64,000 nucleotides of DNA from Dryas octopetala (GCA_963921425.1 OY992836.1:17997614-18061613); one strand, 5' to 3'; shown: positions 22,621 to 37,171, counted from the first letter of the stretch. The notes: generated from the sequence alone by a model not told the origin. Numbers and translations: made by a program.

Positions 22621-23629
22621 ACATCTCTTCATTTTTCAACTAATTTTAGGGGATCCCAGAAGGCTTTACATGACCAGCAAGATTCCGGCCACCAGCAATA
22701 TCAGTTTGCCCAGATTCAACCTCTCTAGCAGCATTACAATAATAAAAACCTGATTGCCCCATTTACAGTCGAACATAATGTATCTGTAATAACAGGGGCA
22801 CATATCATGTTAAAAAATCTGCAAACACATCCTCCAGGGTCCAAAACAAAATCATTGCACAGACTTCAGCCTCTATCAAAATTGAAGTTTGGGTTGTAAA
22901 ATGAAACATAGTGCGACCTGACCAGACTAAAATAACTCGCACACTACTGAAGTGACAAGAAACATGACTAGCATAGAGTCTGTCAAACTATAACATTTGC
23001 TAAACAATATATCAACAACACGCAGCATTAGGAAGAGCAATTTTGCTATCGGCACAAACTAAGCAATTAGATATCCAGCATTAACTCTAAAGTACATCAA
23101 ATATAGCCAACATCCTCAAACCTTTCGGCAATTGGTAAAGTTGAGGCAAGTCCTACAAAAGATTATCCTAAATTGGTACAAAAACAGAAAATATATATAT
23201 ATATATATAAATATATGGATCGCTAATTTCCATAATGCAACAATAAGCATAAAAATATTAGTAACTCCAAAATTTATATACAAATAGCACAAAAACACCG
23301 CTGAATGCCTTGTATCAACCCCTAAATCATAGAACTCACCATTTGAGAAGCTATTTCATCAGATTTTAAGTTTACACGTATGGGTGTGTTTTTGTGTGTG
23401 CATGGAAGCATGCGCATGTCAGGATACCAAATACAGAAGATTCTGCACTTTAAATCAAAATGTGACGCATGAAGCCAAAGCCACATGCAAACTTTAATTC
23501 ACTATGGTCAACTGCTCATCACTCATCATGTATACTAACTCCTGGAAGAACAATAAACAAAAAGAATTTGAAGAAGGATTCAGACATTAAGGTATGTTCA
23601 TTACCTCCATGCTCCCAGTTAGAACCTTG
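22621..23629 (-). other. Possible 3' untranslated region or flank of the ASG2-like gene
   Basis: Directly downstream of the ASG2-like stop codon on the minus strand. It is less AT-biased than intergenic DNA and has no reading frame. A 3' UTR and possibly a spliced 3' UTR are plausible, but the poly(A) site cannot be fixed from sequence. Contains (AT)10 at 23190-23209. Confidence 0.35.
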
Positions 23630-26600
23630 TTAGCTCTGAGCACACTGCAATGGGTGCAAGCTTCCTTCAGCAAACTCATGCATTCGAAAATGCTCCAGAA
23701 TTTCAGAACGGCTGTACCTAACATAATTACATTAGTCATTGGATGAAAGAAAAGATTTCAAAGCCATGACATCAATAAAGCATATAATCTGCACAATCAT
23801 GGAATTCATTTTTTCCAGTGCATGCTTGTCTTAATCTCAGAGTTTGATGCATATGCCTCATAATATGAGACTAAGTTCAGAAATTTCAGGTTAGAATGGG
23901 AAAACCAGCAACGACGTGGGCCTGAATTCACTGCAACAAGCATGAGTGGATTGGGTGTACTGAGTGGCAACAATTGTTTGTGCAACATTCTATAAGAGGC
24001 TGAGGAGAAGCAGAGGACTGGGGTGTTGGATGGCAGAACATACAGTTTGGAAATGTCCACCAGTTTGATAGGTTGTATAACTCTAATATGTGTACCACTG
24101 ACCTAGATAGTTGGGATGAGAAGGTTGTTGAACATGGCTGAGAAAAACGTGTGCACAATTTGTCAACAGATTCTCAAGACAAAAATTAAAGAAATATCAC
24201 ACAAAAGTATGAACCTTTGGTTTTGTTCCAAAATATTTTTGGTTATCAGAACTAATTTCTAAAAGCAATTTTTATTTTTAAAAAATGGGATGATCATATA
24301 CAGTTGAGGGTTGTATAAGCCTTGCAGGATAGTTTGACGATTATGGCTTAATCTGTGCTGATTGCCTTCCATGGCTTCCAAAAAGTCGGCAGTTTCTGGT
24401 CCTGCGGCTCCACCAGCTACAATAGATGGGACTGAGGCACTAGGGGTCCATACCTAGATCAATGAACCACATACACTTCAGATATGATTTCTATCCACCT
24501 CAAAAAAAAAAAAAAAAGATTAGCTTCATAATACATACTTTTATTGTGTTGTCAATTCCACTAGTTGCCACTACACAATCAAACGGATGACACTGTACAC
24601 AGTTCACAACTGTAGAGAGACATGAAAAAATGTTATACAACAAAACTACTAAGGAAGATAGCCCCACTATTTTCATTTGCAGGGGAAAATATTACCGGCT
24701 TCATCTCCTTGAAGCATTTTTATCAGTCTACCAGTTCGCTTCTCCCAGATAAACCATCTGCCATCATCACTTCCACTAGCGACATATTCACCTACAAATC
24801 AATATAGATAACAATATCACCACAAAAGATTTATGATTACATCCAGTTTCCTGCAAACTCAAACTCATTCTTTTACTTGAGATAAGTAGTAATAACTGAT
24901 TAGTACACAAAAAAAATTATAATGGATGTTTCACTAAAATAAAATCACCAATCAATCATGCATGACACCATCAGTATGCAGGGAATTGATGCAATTTCTT
25001 CTTTCCTTTGATAGGAAACAGAAACTTTCATTGAAATAAGAAAACGTTTTAAAGAAACAGATGGAAGAGATGTTCGTCTATGCTCAACAGGCAAACCAGA
25101 AAATTTTCTTACATGCAGTTCATGACTAGCATCCAATCAAAATAAATTAAATTGAAGGGAATATCCTTAAAATGCACAAGGAGATAGCAAAAAGGGTCTG
25201 TCAACTTCAATGGAAATATAACACTGTCAACTGATGTCAATTAACTTCCCAATATGCTCCCAGGTTAATTCCTTGCCACTTGAAGTATATACACTTCAAA
25301 GCATCACAATGTCGGGCTCAATCTATATATCCAGTTGGACAAAGTATTTACCCCAACAGAAAACACTGCTTTCAGTCCCTTGATTCTTTCTATACCACTG
25401 GTCCCCACCAGGTACACCACAAAAGATCTGCTGAATTAACATATAGTCTGACACACAAATCTGTAAATATTGAACAAAGACAAAATTCTAAACCAGATGA
25501 TATTTGACCTAGTCATCCAAGCAACCATCTTGAAGTCAAACAACATAGCATATATACGCGTAATTCTGGATCATCCCTACAATCCATGCATAGAAAATAG
25601 GATTAAGCAAGCCATTTCAACTATGAGATCTGCGACCTATCATGCAAAGACTGAAAAATCCACTTAAAACATATAGAAGTAAAAGGTTTGATTCTGCATT
25701 AACACCCTAATACTTGAGACCTACAAACTACCCTGTCAAGTAACAGCCACAACCGCACTGACAATTACCAATGTCATGTCTCCACCAATACCCGTGTGAT
25801 CAAATCCAACATTTTTAAAACACAGGTTTTAGGTTATCACGATGCAGCTTTGCTATGTAGATTCATGTAGAAGAAGCAACCACAATGTACCACAGTATTA
25901 ATATAGAACAAAGGTAAGCTTCATTTCACAACAAGAGCCAAATTGTTGACATATAATAGTAAGATTCAACACCATGAATGACTGAGAACTCATAATGTTA
26001 ACTTGCATGGTATCCTTATTTAATGAAGATCCACATAAAAGAAAAAAGTACCTCTCTGGCCAAGAAAGCTGGCCTGTTTTATGTCAGTTCCAACATTACA
26101 ATGACCAACATATCTCTGTTTCATATCAATGACTGCCTCAGGCTGCAGTATATATTAAAAAGAAAGAAACATGAATTAAATTGACGAAATTATAATTGAA
26201 GTTAAGGAAGAAAACAAGAAGATTTAACTTTGAGGCAATCCTGCACAAAGTAAAGGCAATTTAACCAACAAAACAAAAAGAACCAGTGTATGCCAAAAAT
26301 GGACTTCTCTAAGCAACGGATGATGCAGAATAGAGAAAGAACAGAGGAAAAAAATGAGAACTAAAACCATATTCATGGCAGCTTCAACTATAATCTTGTA
26401 TTCTCAATATAATAGGCAGAAGAAAAATCAATTTTCTTAATCAAGTTCAATTATATCATATGCCTTAAGTCATAAACCCAATTACAATAAGACCAGTTTA
26501 TATGGGAAAAATCTCATAATACTATAATATCCAAAATACCCAGATATAATAGGAAACCCAAATAATTAGACCCTTAGTTATTATAAATAAATGTAAATAT

Positions 26601-29600
26601 ATAATTAAACCTCTAAATTAATTTTTATGCTTCTCAAGCCTACAAAGACAAATTTTCTTCTCTCCCTTCAACAAAGGGCATAGGAAGACTTGTCACAAAA
26701 AGAGCATAGGAATACTCTATGGGCCTGCAATCAATACCAAAAATCAGGTTGAAAGAATCAAATTGGTCACATAAGAAGTCAACAACTTTTTTATAACATC
26801 CCAGAAAAGCTAAAGTATATTTGGAAAAATTATTTGGAAGATCAAAGACAAAGTTACAATCAAGCCTTGACAAGCAAACAATGGAGGAATACAATAAAAT
26901 ATACATCAGCACAGTTGCATATAAGATAGGGCCAATCCTATAGTGACTAAAAGGCAACACCTTCTTGGCCAAAAAAAAAAGGGCAACACCTTTACATGTC
27001 ATCAATCTGAAAACAACAGAGTTTACATTATAACTATGAAAGGAACCTGATATGGCAGTCTTTCATTTTGAGATGATGATGAAGGGGATCCACATGAGCC
27101 GTTTGCACCTCCAACTTCTCTAGCAGAATCACTTCTTCGATGAATTCTCAGGTTTAAACTTCCCTGTACAATATTGGGCTCGACATCATGTTCTTCATCA
27201 CCTGAGATTGACGTTTCAAAGTCCAACTCCAATTCCTCATCATAATCAGAATCTTCTCTTTCAGATCTTGGACCATCTTGTGAAGCATCACTATTACCCT
27301 CTGATCGGTAAAGTATGTCACTAAGTGACAGTACTCTACCACCTTGAGGTTCAGACCTGGGTGATCCATCATTTGGCTTACCATTTCTTTCAGACTTGGC
27401 TAGTCATGCGACAACACAGTTAGAATTGCATAACAAAGAATTAAGATAAAGACACCAAAAGTAAGATCCTCACAAGTAATGTCAAATTCACAATGCATTC
27501 ATTTAATAAGATGGTTGGCATTTGGCTAAGCATTCCAACTACTAGCACCAAAGTACATTGAATCTCTTTAAGCCACTAATTTTCTTATAGGACTCCTCTA
27601 CATTAACTGAGTTGAGCCAAGCAACGCAAAGAATTGCACCAAACCTCTGCTCTAAGCTGGCACTGTTTTCCCTTGTTTTACTTGATGATGAAACTAACAC
27701 ACTGCTCTTAACATCAGGACATGGCATTCGAGTTTGAGGAGTTACATACTCTTCAAAAATGGAAAACCAACAAAAGAAAGAAAAAAATCCATTAATGTGT
27801 AATAAGCAAAAACGGCATTCAGATCTTGTCAAGAAAATTAGTGACATCATCTCTGACCAGAAATGGGGGTGAATAAAAGGGCAATCAACACTCAGATCTT
27901 TAGGCTAGGTTAGTGCAAATTTGCCACACAAAAAAAAAAAAAAAAAAAAAAAATCAGTTTATATGCTAGGTTGTGCATCCTATGAGGTGAAAATAGTAAT
28001 CAATATGCACCAGTATCATGTTATTTTAAGTATCAATAAGGCCTAAAACAAAGAAACTTCGTAATCAGAAAAATAAAGAATATAGGCACTGACTATCAAA
28101 TCAAAGACGCATTCAATTCCTTTCCAACAGCAGAGTTCCCTTTATACAAGAAACCTCTCTCCATGAGTAAATTTAATATACTAATTTGCAATATAACCAA
28201 TGATTTGAATAACACTTCTTCAGTGAAAAAATTTGCACTGTCAGACACCAAAGGACAAGAAAATCGTGTCCCACCCATGTCAGACACTCCCTTTGGATGC
28301 TTAAAAAGAATTTACATTAATTTACTTAGAAAGATTGCAGAACCATCAAGGTGTTATGCACTTTTGTCAAGAAACTACAAAGGGTTATTATTTTCACAAT
28401 TATTTTGATTTCGATACAGATGGTTCTTTCACAAGCAAAAAAATGCTTAAAAGTAATAGATCTTTATACAAATTAAAGAAAAATATATTGGCTAGTCACA
28501 TGTCCAGATTTTGGAAGTTGACATCTCAGACACCCCAGTGATGACAGATGACACTCATGTCTGTGTCCACAAATCATAGAATATATTAATATAACGAGTT
28601 ATTAAAAAATACAATTGATTCTCCAGTACGCTATTACCCTAGTTATTTAGAAAGACAGCAACAATAAGCTGAGAGAGAAATGCAAAAAAAAAAAATTATA
28701 GTTCTACATATAAAGGTCACACCAGTACTACTGTACTGGATAAAATTAAAAAGCAGGTCAATTGAAAAATCTACAATCTGGGGAACAAAAAAATGTACAA
28801 GACACTGAAAGTCACAAACCTGCAGCAAGATCCTTTTTTATGTTCTCCAATCGTTCTGCTACTTCAGAATTTGATGGAGCCAAACATTGGGCTGCCGTAG
28901 CAAATTCTAAAGCTTCTTTATGTTTGGCCAACTGCAAGAAAATAGCAATTACCAACCAAAAAATGCTTAACAAACACAAAGACAGGTCCAACCTCATCAC
29001 AGTTTCATCATTTCAGTCACAAACGAACAAATAGTTCCTTAGCATTAGGAAAAACATCTAGGTCCTGATGAGAACAACAAAACTGGTTGGTCTATGCTAA
29101 ATTTCATGAATAATTTTATAAACCCAAGCTGACAAAATTTTAGAGTATAAGCACCATATGTTGCATAAGTTTGCCATTATACAGTGGCAGAGCTGACAGG
29201 ACCTGTGAGAAAAAATTTTAACATTACTGTCTAGTACCCATAACACAGACAACACGCCAACTGCCCTAAAAAGAATATTCCTATATTCTAAATTAATTTC
29301 TTCAAGTTAGTAACCCCACTTCTATAAGAAATTTGTCCACAGCATAGCTCCTCAAAATAACATATAAATTGGTTTGTCAAATAAGCCCTCGCTTTGGCAG
29401 GAGGTCTATCAACAAGAGAAATTTGAGCCAAAATTCAAACTTGGACTAGGATTATCATTTTCAGTAATCTTATGTCTGAATTTCCAGAACCATATCCATA
29501 AACTAGTATGTAGGAAAGAAAAAAAGAAGAGAATCTAGCTATCTACAAGAAGGCTTAGGTAATCTCCAATCTATGGTCTATCTCAAACTCCCTTAATCTT

Positions 29601-32600
29601 GGTTTCCTTATTCTTATATTCTTATATATGTTTTACTCGTTCCCCACTGGGATTCATTCTTATGTGCTTTGTAGTAGTATTTTTTTTTTTCTTTGAAAAA
29701 GTTACTTCGCAATTACATATTTGTACAAGTAAAATGTATGTACATGCATACATATATACATATATATTTATATCCATATATGAATATAGGATTTTGGGAA
29801 TTGCAAATTGTTGTCAAAGTATATATTGGGGTCACATAATTATTAGGTGACACGTAGACCAACAAGAGCAACTAAGTGCATGTCCATAAACTTTGAAACG
29901 ATCAGATCTACGTTCTCATGGATGACAAGGAAAGCATGATCAGTTAAGGAAATAAGTTTGCGTTAATTCCAAAAACTAAAGGTTCTATTTCATCTTCTGT
30001 AACACCCATTCACTTTGTTAAATTGTAGTCCTCTTAAACTCAACCGGTCCTACCTACTGAAGACTTAAGTTTAGATAACATGAAATAAATTGCATAACGT
30101 CATAACGACTTCAGACCGTCTAAAAGAAGAAAAAAAAATCAGTAAATTGGCCAGTCTGGAAACAAAGATGACTGGATTGGCAATTGGTAATTTAAGTGGC
30201 TGGATTAGTCACAACACTTGGTGACAGAACTGCAATGGCTGACCAAAATCATAAAATCAACTGCTGTAAACACAACAATATTTACCTGTGATAAAGCTTC
30301 AGACATATAGTAATGAGCTCTGAAAGAGGAGCTATCGATTCTCCGAGCACTACAGCAATCTCTTATAGCCATATGAACATCATTTTTCCACTTACGCTGG
30401 GAAAAATAAAAGAAAAAGAATTAAGCACTAGAAAATCTCAAACTAATGAACCAGTTTCCCACCAAGTAACTATGCATGATATCAAAAGAACCTTAAGCAA
30501 CAATGCGGCACGAATACAGAGACAATCATGCTTTAGTGTAGGCCCAATATCACGACCCCAGCCATCCAACACCTCATTGCATGCCTCAATGCCATAAAAA
30601 TACTTTGTCCCCTCCAAGGATTTCTCAGCAATTTGGATTAGTTTCCTGCACTTCTCAAGCTGCCAAAAATAGATTTACAAAAAAATACCAGCTTTAACCA
30701 ATTCGTCTCAGAAAAACCAAGATAGAATGGTCGGGATACCCAAGTATAACTAAAGAAGCAAAGATCCACACCGTAGCAGTGACATTTCGTCTTTTAGGAA
30801 GACCATTTCTTAAGACATTGGATACTGGTTGCTGTAGTTCTACCTCATTGAGTATAGGAGTGAAGCTTGTTAGCTTTGAAACATCTCCAGAAGTATACTG
30901 CACAGCACTCCCAGCAGCTGCAAATTGCAAAAGCAGTCTAAATTGTTTAGCTGGACTTTATTGATATGATAAAACAAGATTAAAAGAAAATTGAATAAGC
31001 AGGAAGTGATAGCTAACATTTTGTTGTCATATATAGTCCAGGCATAATTGGACCTGGATCTGAATGATAAATTAAGCAACAATATTTCAAGCCAAATATC
31101 TTTTTTTTTTTTTTAATTAAAAAAATTATTGTGATTGTACTGTTCAACGAAAAAGCAATACAAACTGTGGACAAGGAGTCATCCTGCAATATAAGTCTCA
31201 TTGCAGGTATCAATTCTAAGATAGAAAGCTGGAGTCTCATTAGTACATAAATTAATGTTGAGTACATATCCTAAATTCTTCAAAATATATTTTACTTCAA
31301 TAATTTTTTTTATAAAACGAACACCAGTATGGGTTTGTAGCTAGTTCATTCTAAATCAAGAAGATAAAATAACCAAGTCAACAAAGAAGCACTCCTTTTC
31401 AAGAAGATAAAACAACAAAATGCATGACCATGTGTAAATCACATCATTCAACGGCATTAACAGACAAGGTTTCAAGGCTAATTAACATACCATGATTTAC
31501 ATTCATCAAATACACATGCTCCCCACTATAACTAAGTAGAACCTCTTCTCCATCTGGACTAAAAGTAACATGAGTTAAATGCAAGCTTGTACGTCCCTGA
31601 AAAAAAAAAATAACCGTTCCTTAATATGTATATTTGATAAACCAATTGGTAAATTGCAATGGAGGGCCGAAGCCCAAAGCAAAAACTAGCTACCAATTGG
31701 TATATTATTTAACTCAAACATGGTACTAAACAGCCAAAACTTTTATCGACCTTCTTCCCCTTTCCTAGAAGAGGTTGGATGTGAAGGAAAAAAAATCAGG
31801 ATAGCATGAAAATGTTTTTCCTTTAAAAAGGTAAAAATGGGTCATAATGTTAACAACTCAAAAGGTCCATATGCTCCCCGCGGGGGGGGGGGGGGGGGAA
31901 GATAAAGATGCCTCCGGAAAACCAAAACCATATGTTTTAGGACATATCCACATAAACCTGAGCAAGATTTCCAAATTAACTTCTCAGCTAAACTCTGTAA
32001 TATTGTTGACTTAAACAACTAAAATCCATAGATAAGTACAAAACATACAAAATTTCTTTCAAATAGTTGACACAAGCACAACTATCAAATGTTTTACCAA
32101 ACAAAAACAAACATCAGAGTTTCTAATAATGACAGGAAGCAGTTGACTAGTTAAGAACTTTGAACTAACACGATCAGAGAGGTGCATTGGACAGAAATAG
32201 TTAACACAAGGAGGTGGCGACATCCTTTGCCGACAAGATGTCAGTGGTGGCAGCATCCTTCTATCATATAAACGCGCAAACGCATCACTGCAAACATTAT
32301 GAGAAGGTAAATCAGCTGTATTAGAAGAGGAGAGAAAGTACATAGCCTCATTGAATTAATAATCAACAACTAAATACCTCCCGCCAACTAGTAGCAAATG
32401 AGGCCTAGTGGAACTGATATCACAAGATTTTAGAGCAAAAGTTTGTTTCGGGGGATCAGCCAGTGACTTTTTTGCTCCGCACCGCAAGTCAAGCTGCCAT
32501 TAAGAACTATATGTGAAAACAATGATTCCAAGGGTTTAGGACAGAGAGGTGAAGCACCTAAAATTCTGGGCTTCAAAAGAACGATATGCTAACAAATCTA

Positions 32601-35555
32601 TGTAAGTATTTTATAGAAGAAATTTTTCATGTGACAGACAAAAAAACTCCCTAGTTACATCAGAGAGGTGAACTGCAATGAATATTTCAGGAAGATAATC
32701 TCACAAAGGACATAAACTACACCAACTAATTTGAGTACAAGGATCAAGCTGTTGCCCCCTAATTGGGCTCTTTGACTCACAGTTGCCCACTAATTTCTCA
32801 ATTGAAAAACTTTGGCAATTTCGTACCATATATACAATTTGAGAGTATGAGCAAGAAGAAAGCAAATATTCACTGAGATCAAGATTTTAATTTGCAGTTC
32901 CTAAAACAATCTATTCAATAGAAATTTGGCAACTATGCTTGAAAAATTATATTAACAAGTCAATTAACATGCCTTTCTAAACTGGTTGCTATAGTCTTAA
33001 TTTAGCAGGAGAGCTAAAATCCTCTACAAAAAGAAATTTGAGGTTTTCATGTTATATAAGAGGAACTAAAAAAAGGTCTATTTAATATATGTACTTACTA
33101 AAACATTGCGACATTCTTGATGAGTGGATCCAGCAGGGGGGCAAGAAGTGCCCTCCCGAAAGTCATGCTGCCTCAAAGTTCCATCTTCACTTGCACTCCA
33201 TACCACATTGGGATTTCCAACTTCAACCTGCAATAAAAGGCAGGCAAAAACTATGAGACCCTAGCAAGTAGAAACCAAGTTTGATATTCATAAAAGTTAA
33301 ACAATGAACAACCCCACAATCCGTAATTTTCTTTTCTCATGCAAATACAACTACAATAACGAATTTAAAGTAAGCTTTTCAACATTCTGAAATCTTACAG
33401 CTAACTTTTTTACTCTTCTAGTGTGACATTGAAACAGAGCTGATGGAGCAATAGCATTATCATCAGTTCCTCTCCCACTTGAACGAGACAAATTAAATAA
33501 CCGAACCTGCGGAAAGATAAGTGTAATTTATAAATGGTATTTAACAAGCAAATAGCATTCACCATTTTCAATTTATGAGTGTTTAGACATTACTTCTGCA
33601 TCTCCAGCTCCAGAGACCACAAGCTCATCAGAAGTTTCAGGGACAAATTTCGTACAAAATATGTTTGCGCAGTGCCCAGTCTCTATAGAATGCAAAAGCT
33701 CCCGACTAGAGTAGCTCCAGATATTTATCTGCAGAATATGGAGGCATTAATAATTTCTCATGTTGCAATACATAAAAAACTGCATGTCTCAAAGTTCCAT
33801 CTTCACTTGCCCTTTAGAAGCGTAACCATGTTTTTAATCTCAACAACAGAAACATCATTCCATGGAAAAGAAGACCTAACTTCTGTGCAGCACCATATAC
33901 CTCATGCATACTTCTTAATCCATGCAGAGATAGTGACATAAAGTGAAATGTAATGCAAAGGGAAAACAATTTATGATGAAGAAATATGTGTTCCATCAGA
34001 TTTCTAATTTATAAGAAAATATTAAACATACATTGACGCATATATCCAAGCCAATAGGATGAAACTAAAAGTATCCTGCATCATGAACTATGTTCTGCAC
34101 ACATCATACTAGTATCATCCCTTGTAAAATTTTATAATCCTTTTTTCATTGTGCTATTTTTTTCTATTTTACGCAACCTATAACCTGGGATAATGTTAGA
34201 AGAAAAAATTATGAAATTTAAGTAATTAACCATACCCGTGTGTCATCTGATCCAGATATCAAAAGTGAACCTGTAGAATTCCAAGCAATGGAATTAACAC
34301 AACCCTGATGCCCCTGTAAAGAGAAAGAGATATAGAGATAAAGATAGAGAGAGGGGAAGGGAGAGTCATAAAATGACAATTATAGAAATGCAAACATAAA
34401 ATAACAAAATGTTAACATTTTCCGACTCGACGAAAAATTAAGACATGTCCAAAAGAAAAATTAAGAATTACACTCGAGGTGAATGAAGAATTACTCACTG
34501 AAATTGGTAAACATAGCAAATAAGCTAAAGTATAAGTTATGCAAATCACTTCAAATTGAATATGCAATTGCTGAAATTTCATATTTTCTAACCACATCCT
34601 TCGTGTCAGAGGTTAATCATAAGAAATCATAATAGTTTAATGTACCAAAGAAACTTAAGTACCAATCTAATTTGCACTGTTATTATTGTACGTAAATATG
34701 AGGAATGAAGTTTCAATTATAAGACACTCTACAATACTTCCATCTATCAAAACATTGCGGCATAGACATCTCTTTCATGAGGTTGAAAAAGTGCCACTGG
34801 GAACAATGTGATATGATGAACCCCAGTAGGACACTAGGTGACTCGAATCATAAGAACTCATAAATATTAACTTCATCCCCATATGCACAATTTTGATCGT
34901 TAGTTGTCCCCCATAACAACTTCACCCGGCTTCCTCACAAGTGCCATTACAGTCTCCAAATCATCCTGAGATAATCAAAGTGAATCTCTTAAACGGAGTA
35001 CAATTGAGGCGGTGTTTTCCAAATTAGCGATTTAATTCAGTCTTGTCTGTAAGCCATGCCTAAGAAACAATTTGATCATATTATTTTAAATGTGGATTTA
35101 CTATTTATTTAACTCATAAATGAAAGAACTAGTTTTAGGTGCAACCATCTTCCATCGAACTCTAGTCTACATACGCAAGTAAGAACTGAAGAATTAGTAT
35201 GTTATTCTGAAAAGTTTAAAGGAGACACCAAAAGTCTAAAATTAAGTGCACCATTCACGAACCTCCAATTCTCTCTCCTGAGAAAGCCTTCGTACCAATG
35301 ACGAGTGCATCTGCAAGCTGTGATTGGCATCCTACACGCACCAAACACCACGCAAAATTACTCACCACCACCACCACAAACGAAGATTGTGAAAGCTCAA
35401 GCAACCAAATCACTTTGTGCTAAAAACATATCACAAATTCAAGCGCGATCAAGCTAAGAAAAGAAAAGGGGAAAGGAATATACTTGTCGAACGTCGACGT
35501 ATCGGCTCTCGAGCAAGTTGTGGATGTTACCGTCGTGAAAAGGCACCCCCTCCAT
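23630..35555 (-). CDS. ASG2: ASG2-like WD40-TPR protein, DDB1-CUL4 associated factor (WDTC1 type)
   Basis: Nineteen coding exons give 764 residues (Arabidopsis ASG2, At5g10940, is about 757): 35555-35484, 35331-35263, 34313-34236, 33728-33594, 33506-33399, 33227-33099, 32493-32378, 32287-32170, 31596-31491, 30917-30772, 30659-30492, 30396-30286, 28931-28820, 27399-27047, 26142-26052, 24791-24696, 24609-24539, 24453-24326, 23717-23630. All phases fit. N-terminal WD40 repeats (about 45-310; GHQGCVNSIAWNSTGSLLIS) include QHDFR and LYDRR, which resemble DWD-box WDxR motifs. A TPR region (360-490) is followed by an acidic Ser-rich linker (490-607; EDSDYDEELELDFE), then C-terminal WD40 repeats (608-735). 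The protein ends CAQS, a CaaX farnesylation signal. Known biology: ASG2 is a farnesylated DWD protein acting in CUL4-DDB1 ubiquitination and ABA response. The last intron appears to use a GC donor (CT|GCAAGG at 24325). Confidence 0.93.
31882..31898 (+). repeat. G17 homopolymer in an ASG2-like intron
   Basis: Seventeen consecutive G residues directly after CCCCGC, in the intron between exons 8 and 9. On the transcribed strand this is a C17 run. It is unusual in such AT-rich DNA and prone to length error. Confidence 0.9.
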
Positions 35556-36480
35556 AAAAGAATAAGAGAGAACACGAAACCAAAACCGAAAAAACCGAAA
35601 GGCGATCGTGTAGTGTCCGATAACCTCCGATTCTCTATGAGTGTTGAGCTACTTGCAGAAGAACGCTTCACGCTTCTCGATCCTCCTTCAGCTTTTTTCA
35701 CTTTAGCTTCGTCCAAATTGGAGGAACACGAAGACGGTCGTATCGTGTCGTGTGATATTCAATTTGCTTTCATATGTTAATACGACTGGTGTGGTGGTGT
35801 CGTGTGGTAGCTCGCACCTTCTAGTTATTCTAGTATCTACTATCTACGCCTCTGACCTCCCTCTCTGAGAGGGAAAAATGGGATCAGGTGGTTTGAGTTT
35901 CAACGTTCTGCGTGGTGTTTAAGCGCCGTTGATCTTTTTGGCGGTGATTGATATCGTTGGGTCAGGTTGGGGCCCGCTGTGGCGTCATCTTTGTAACCGC
36001 TAAGTGGGTAGTGCCACGTCATGTGTGGACCAGACGACGAGGCTTGGGCTTGTCAAGGTGGGCTTTAAACCTGAACCTGAGATTTTGGGTTTTCGTTATG
36101 CACCATTATAATTTATAATCGATAATTCGATAGCCTACATTTGAAGATTACCAAATAATAAAACTAATTTGGATCTTAACTGATCACATTCCCATTTCTC
36201 TAGATCAGCAATGTGATCAGTTAAAATTATCCAAATAGCAATATTCCAAACTCTGAAATAGGTGTGGAATGTGACTCGACCAAGCAAATCAGCCTTGACG
36301 ACCTTTGGTTACTAATTGTATTTTTGTTCTTGATGGTCTTTAGACTTGTTCATTCTTCATGGTTTTGAGTATCGTTCATTCGCTTAAGTAATATTAGAGG
36401 TATCAACTAGTATTGCTTCTCTAAGGTAGTTGTTAGGTAGTCCAATTAGGAGTGTTGTAGAATTATTCACAGTGCATCAA
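35556..36480. promoter_or_regulatory. ASG2-like promoter region
   Basis: Upstream of the ASG2-like start on the minus strand. Moderately GC-rich near 35880-36060, unlike the surrounding DNA. It has a GCCACGTC motif at 36013-36020 (GACGTGGC on the gene's strand), matching the ABRE/ACGT-core class, which is of interest because ASG2 acts in ABA response. No TATA box is obvious. Site function is inferred. Confidence 0.4.
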
Positions 36481-36504
36481 AGTTCAATCTCATTTCTCCC
36501 AAAT

Positions 36505-36600
36505 AAAAAAAAAAAAAAGTATTACTTCCCTAAAAATCGAACACGGTTCAACAGAGGGAGAAGCCAATGCCTTGACCATTAGATCTCTTATTGTATCTAT
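36505..36600 (-). mobile_element. Possible tRNA-derived SINE fragment
   Basis: Read on the minus strand, TCTAATGGTCAAGGCATTGG resembles an A box, GTTGAACCGTGTTCGAT resembles a B box, and a T-rich run (A-run on + at 36506-36520) follows. The pattern suits a plant SINE or an old tRNA-like sequence. Target-site duplication not resolved. Confidence 0.35.
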
Positions 36601-36970
36601 AAGTGATGTCCCAATAAATATATTTATAATAATAATACTAATTAATAAAATGACATTAATACATTTATATTAGATGATTATTAATCATTAAAACCCTAAC
36701 ATTTGTCTTCCTCGATCAATTTGTGGCTTTGTGTTTTTGTCGTTGTTGGTATTTAGTTTATCTCTCTATCTCTCTCACTGTCGCTCGATCGCTGAATAAC
36801 TGAACCAAATCAAACCAAATTTTTGATTAACTGAACCTGTTGATTTTGTCCAAATACGGTTTGATTTCGATTCTAGCAATGGCCATTTCAATAGATTCAG
36901 TTCGGTTTGTGGTTTTTGCTTATTGGTTCGGTTAACCAAATTGTACACCCCTACTACATGGTATTACTAA

Positions 36971-37171
36971 GAATAATGTTATACTTACCACATTCTTATA
37001 CCACATTTTTATACCATCTGACGTGTCTTTACTTTATTAGACAAAGTTTTTATTTTCCTTTTTGAGTTTTTATTTTTATTTTTTAATATCCAATGTATGA
37101 ATGACATGTAAGTTGCCACATAAGGTGGTATGAAATTATGGTATAAAAATGTGGTATATGTAGCACTACTG
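36971..37171. mobile_element. MITE family 2 copy (201 bp)
   Basis: Ends GAATAATGTTATACTTACCA and ...TATGTAGCACTACTG. The 9-bp duplication TATTACTAA lies at 36962-36970 and 37172-37180, perfect. The arms contain ACCACATTTTTATACCA and its inverted form. Copies also at 42435 and 53612. Confidence 0.88.

Noticed and set aside
26640-27005. 121-codon minus-strand frame
   Set aside because: Lies in an intron of the ASG2-like gene between exons 14 and 15 and has no recognisable features.
33579-33941. 120-codon plus-strand frame
   Set aside because: Antisense to ASG2-like exon 4 plus intron.
35484-35780. 98-codon plus-strand frame at the ASG2-like 5' end
   Set aside because: Covers the antisense of coding exon 1 and the leader; the minus-strand exon is clearly the real one.
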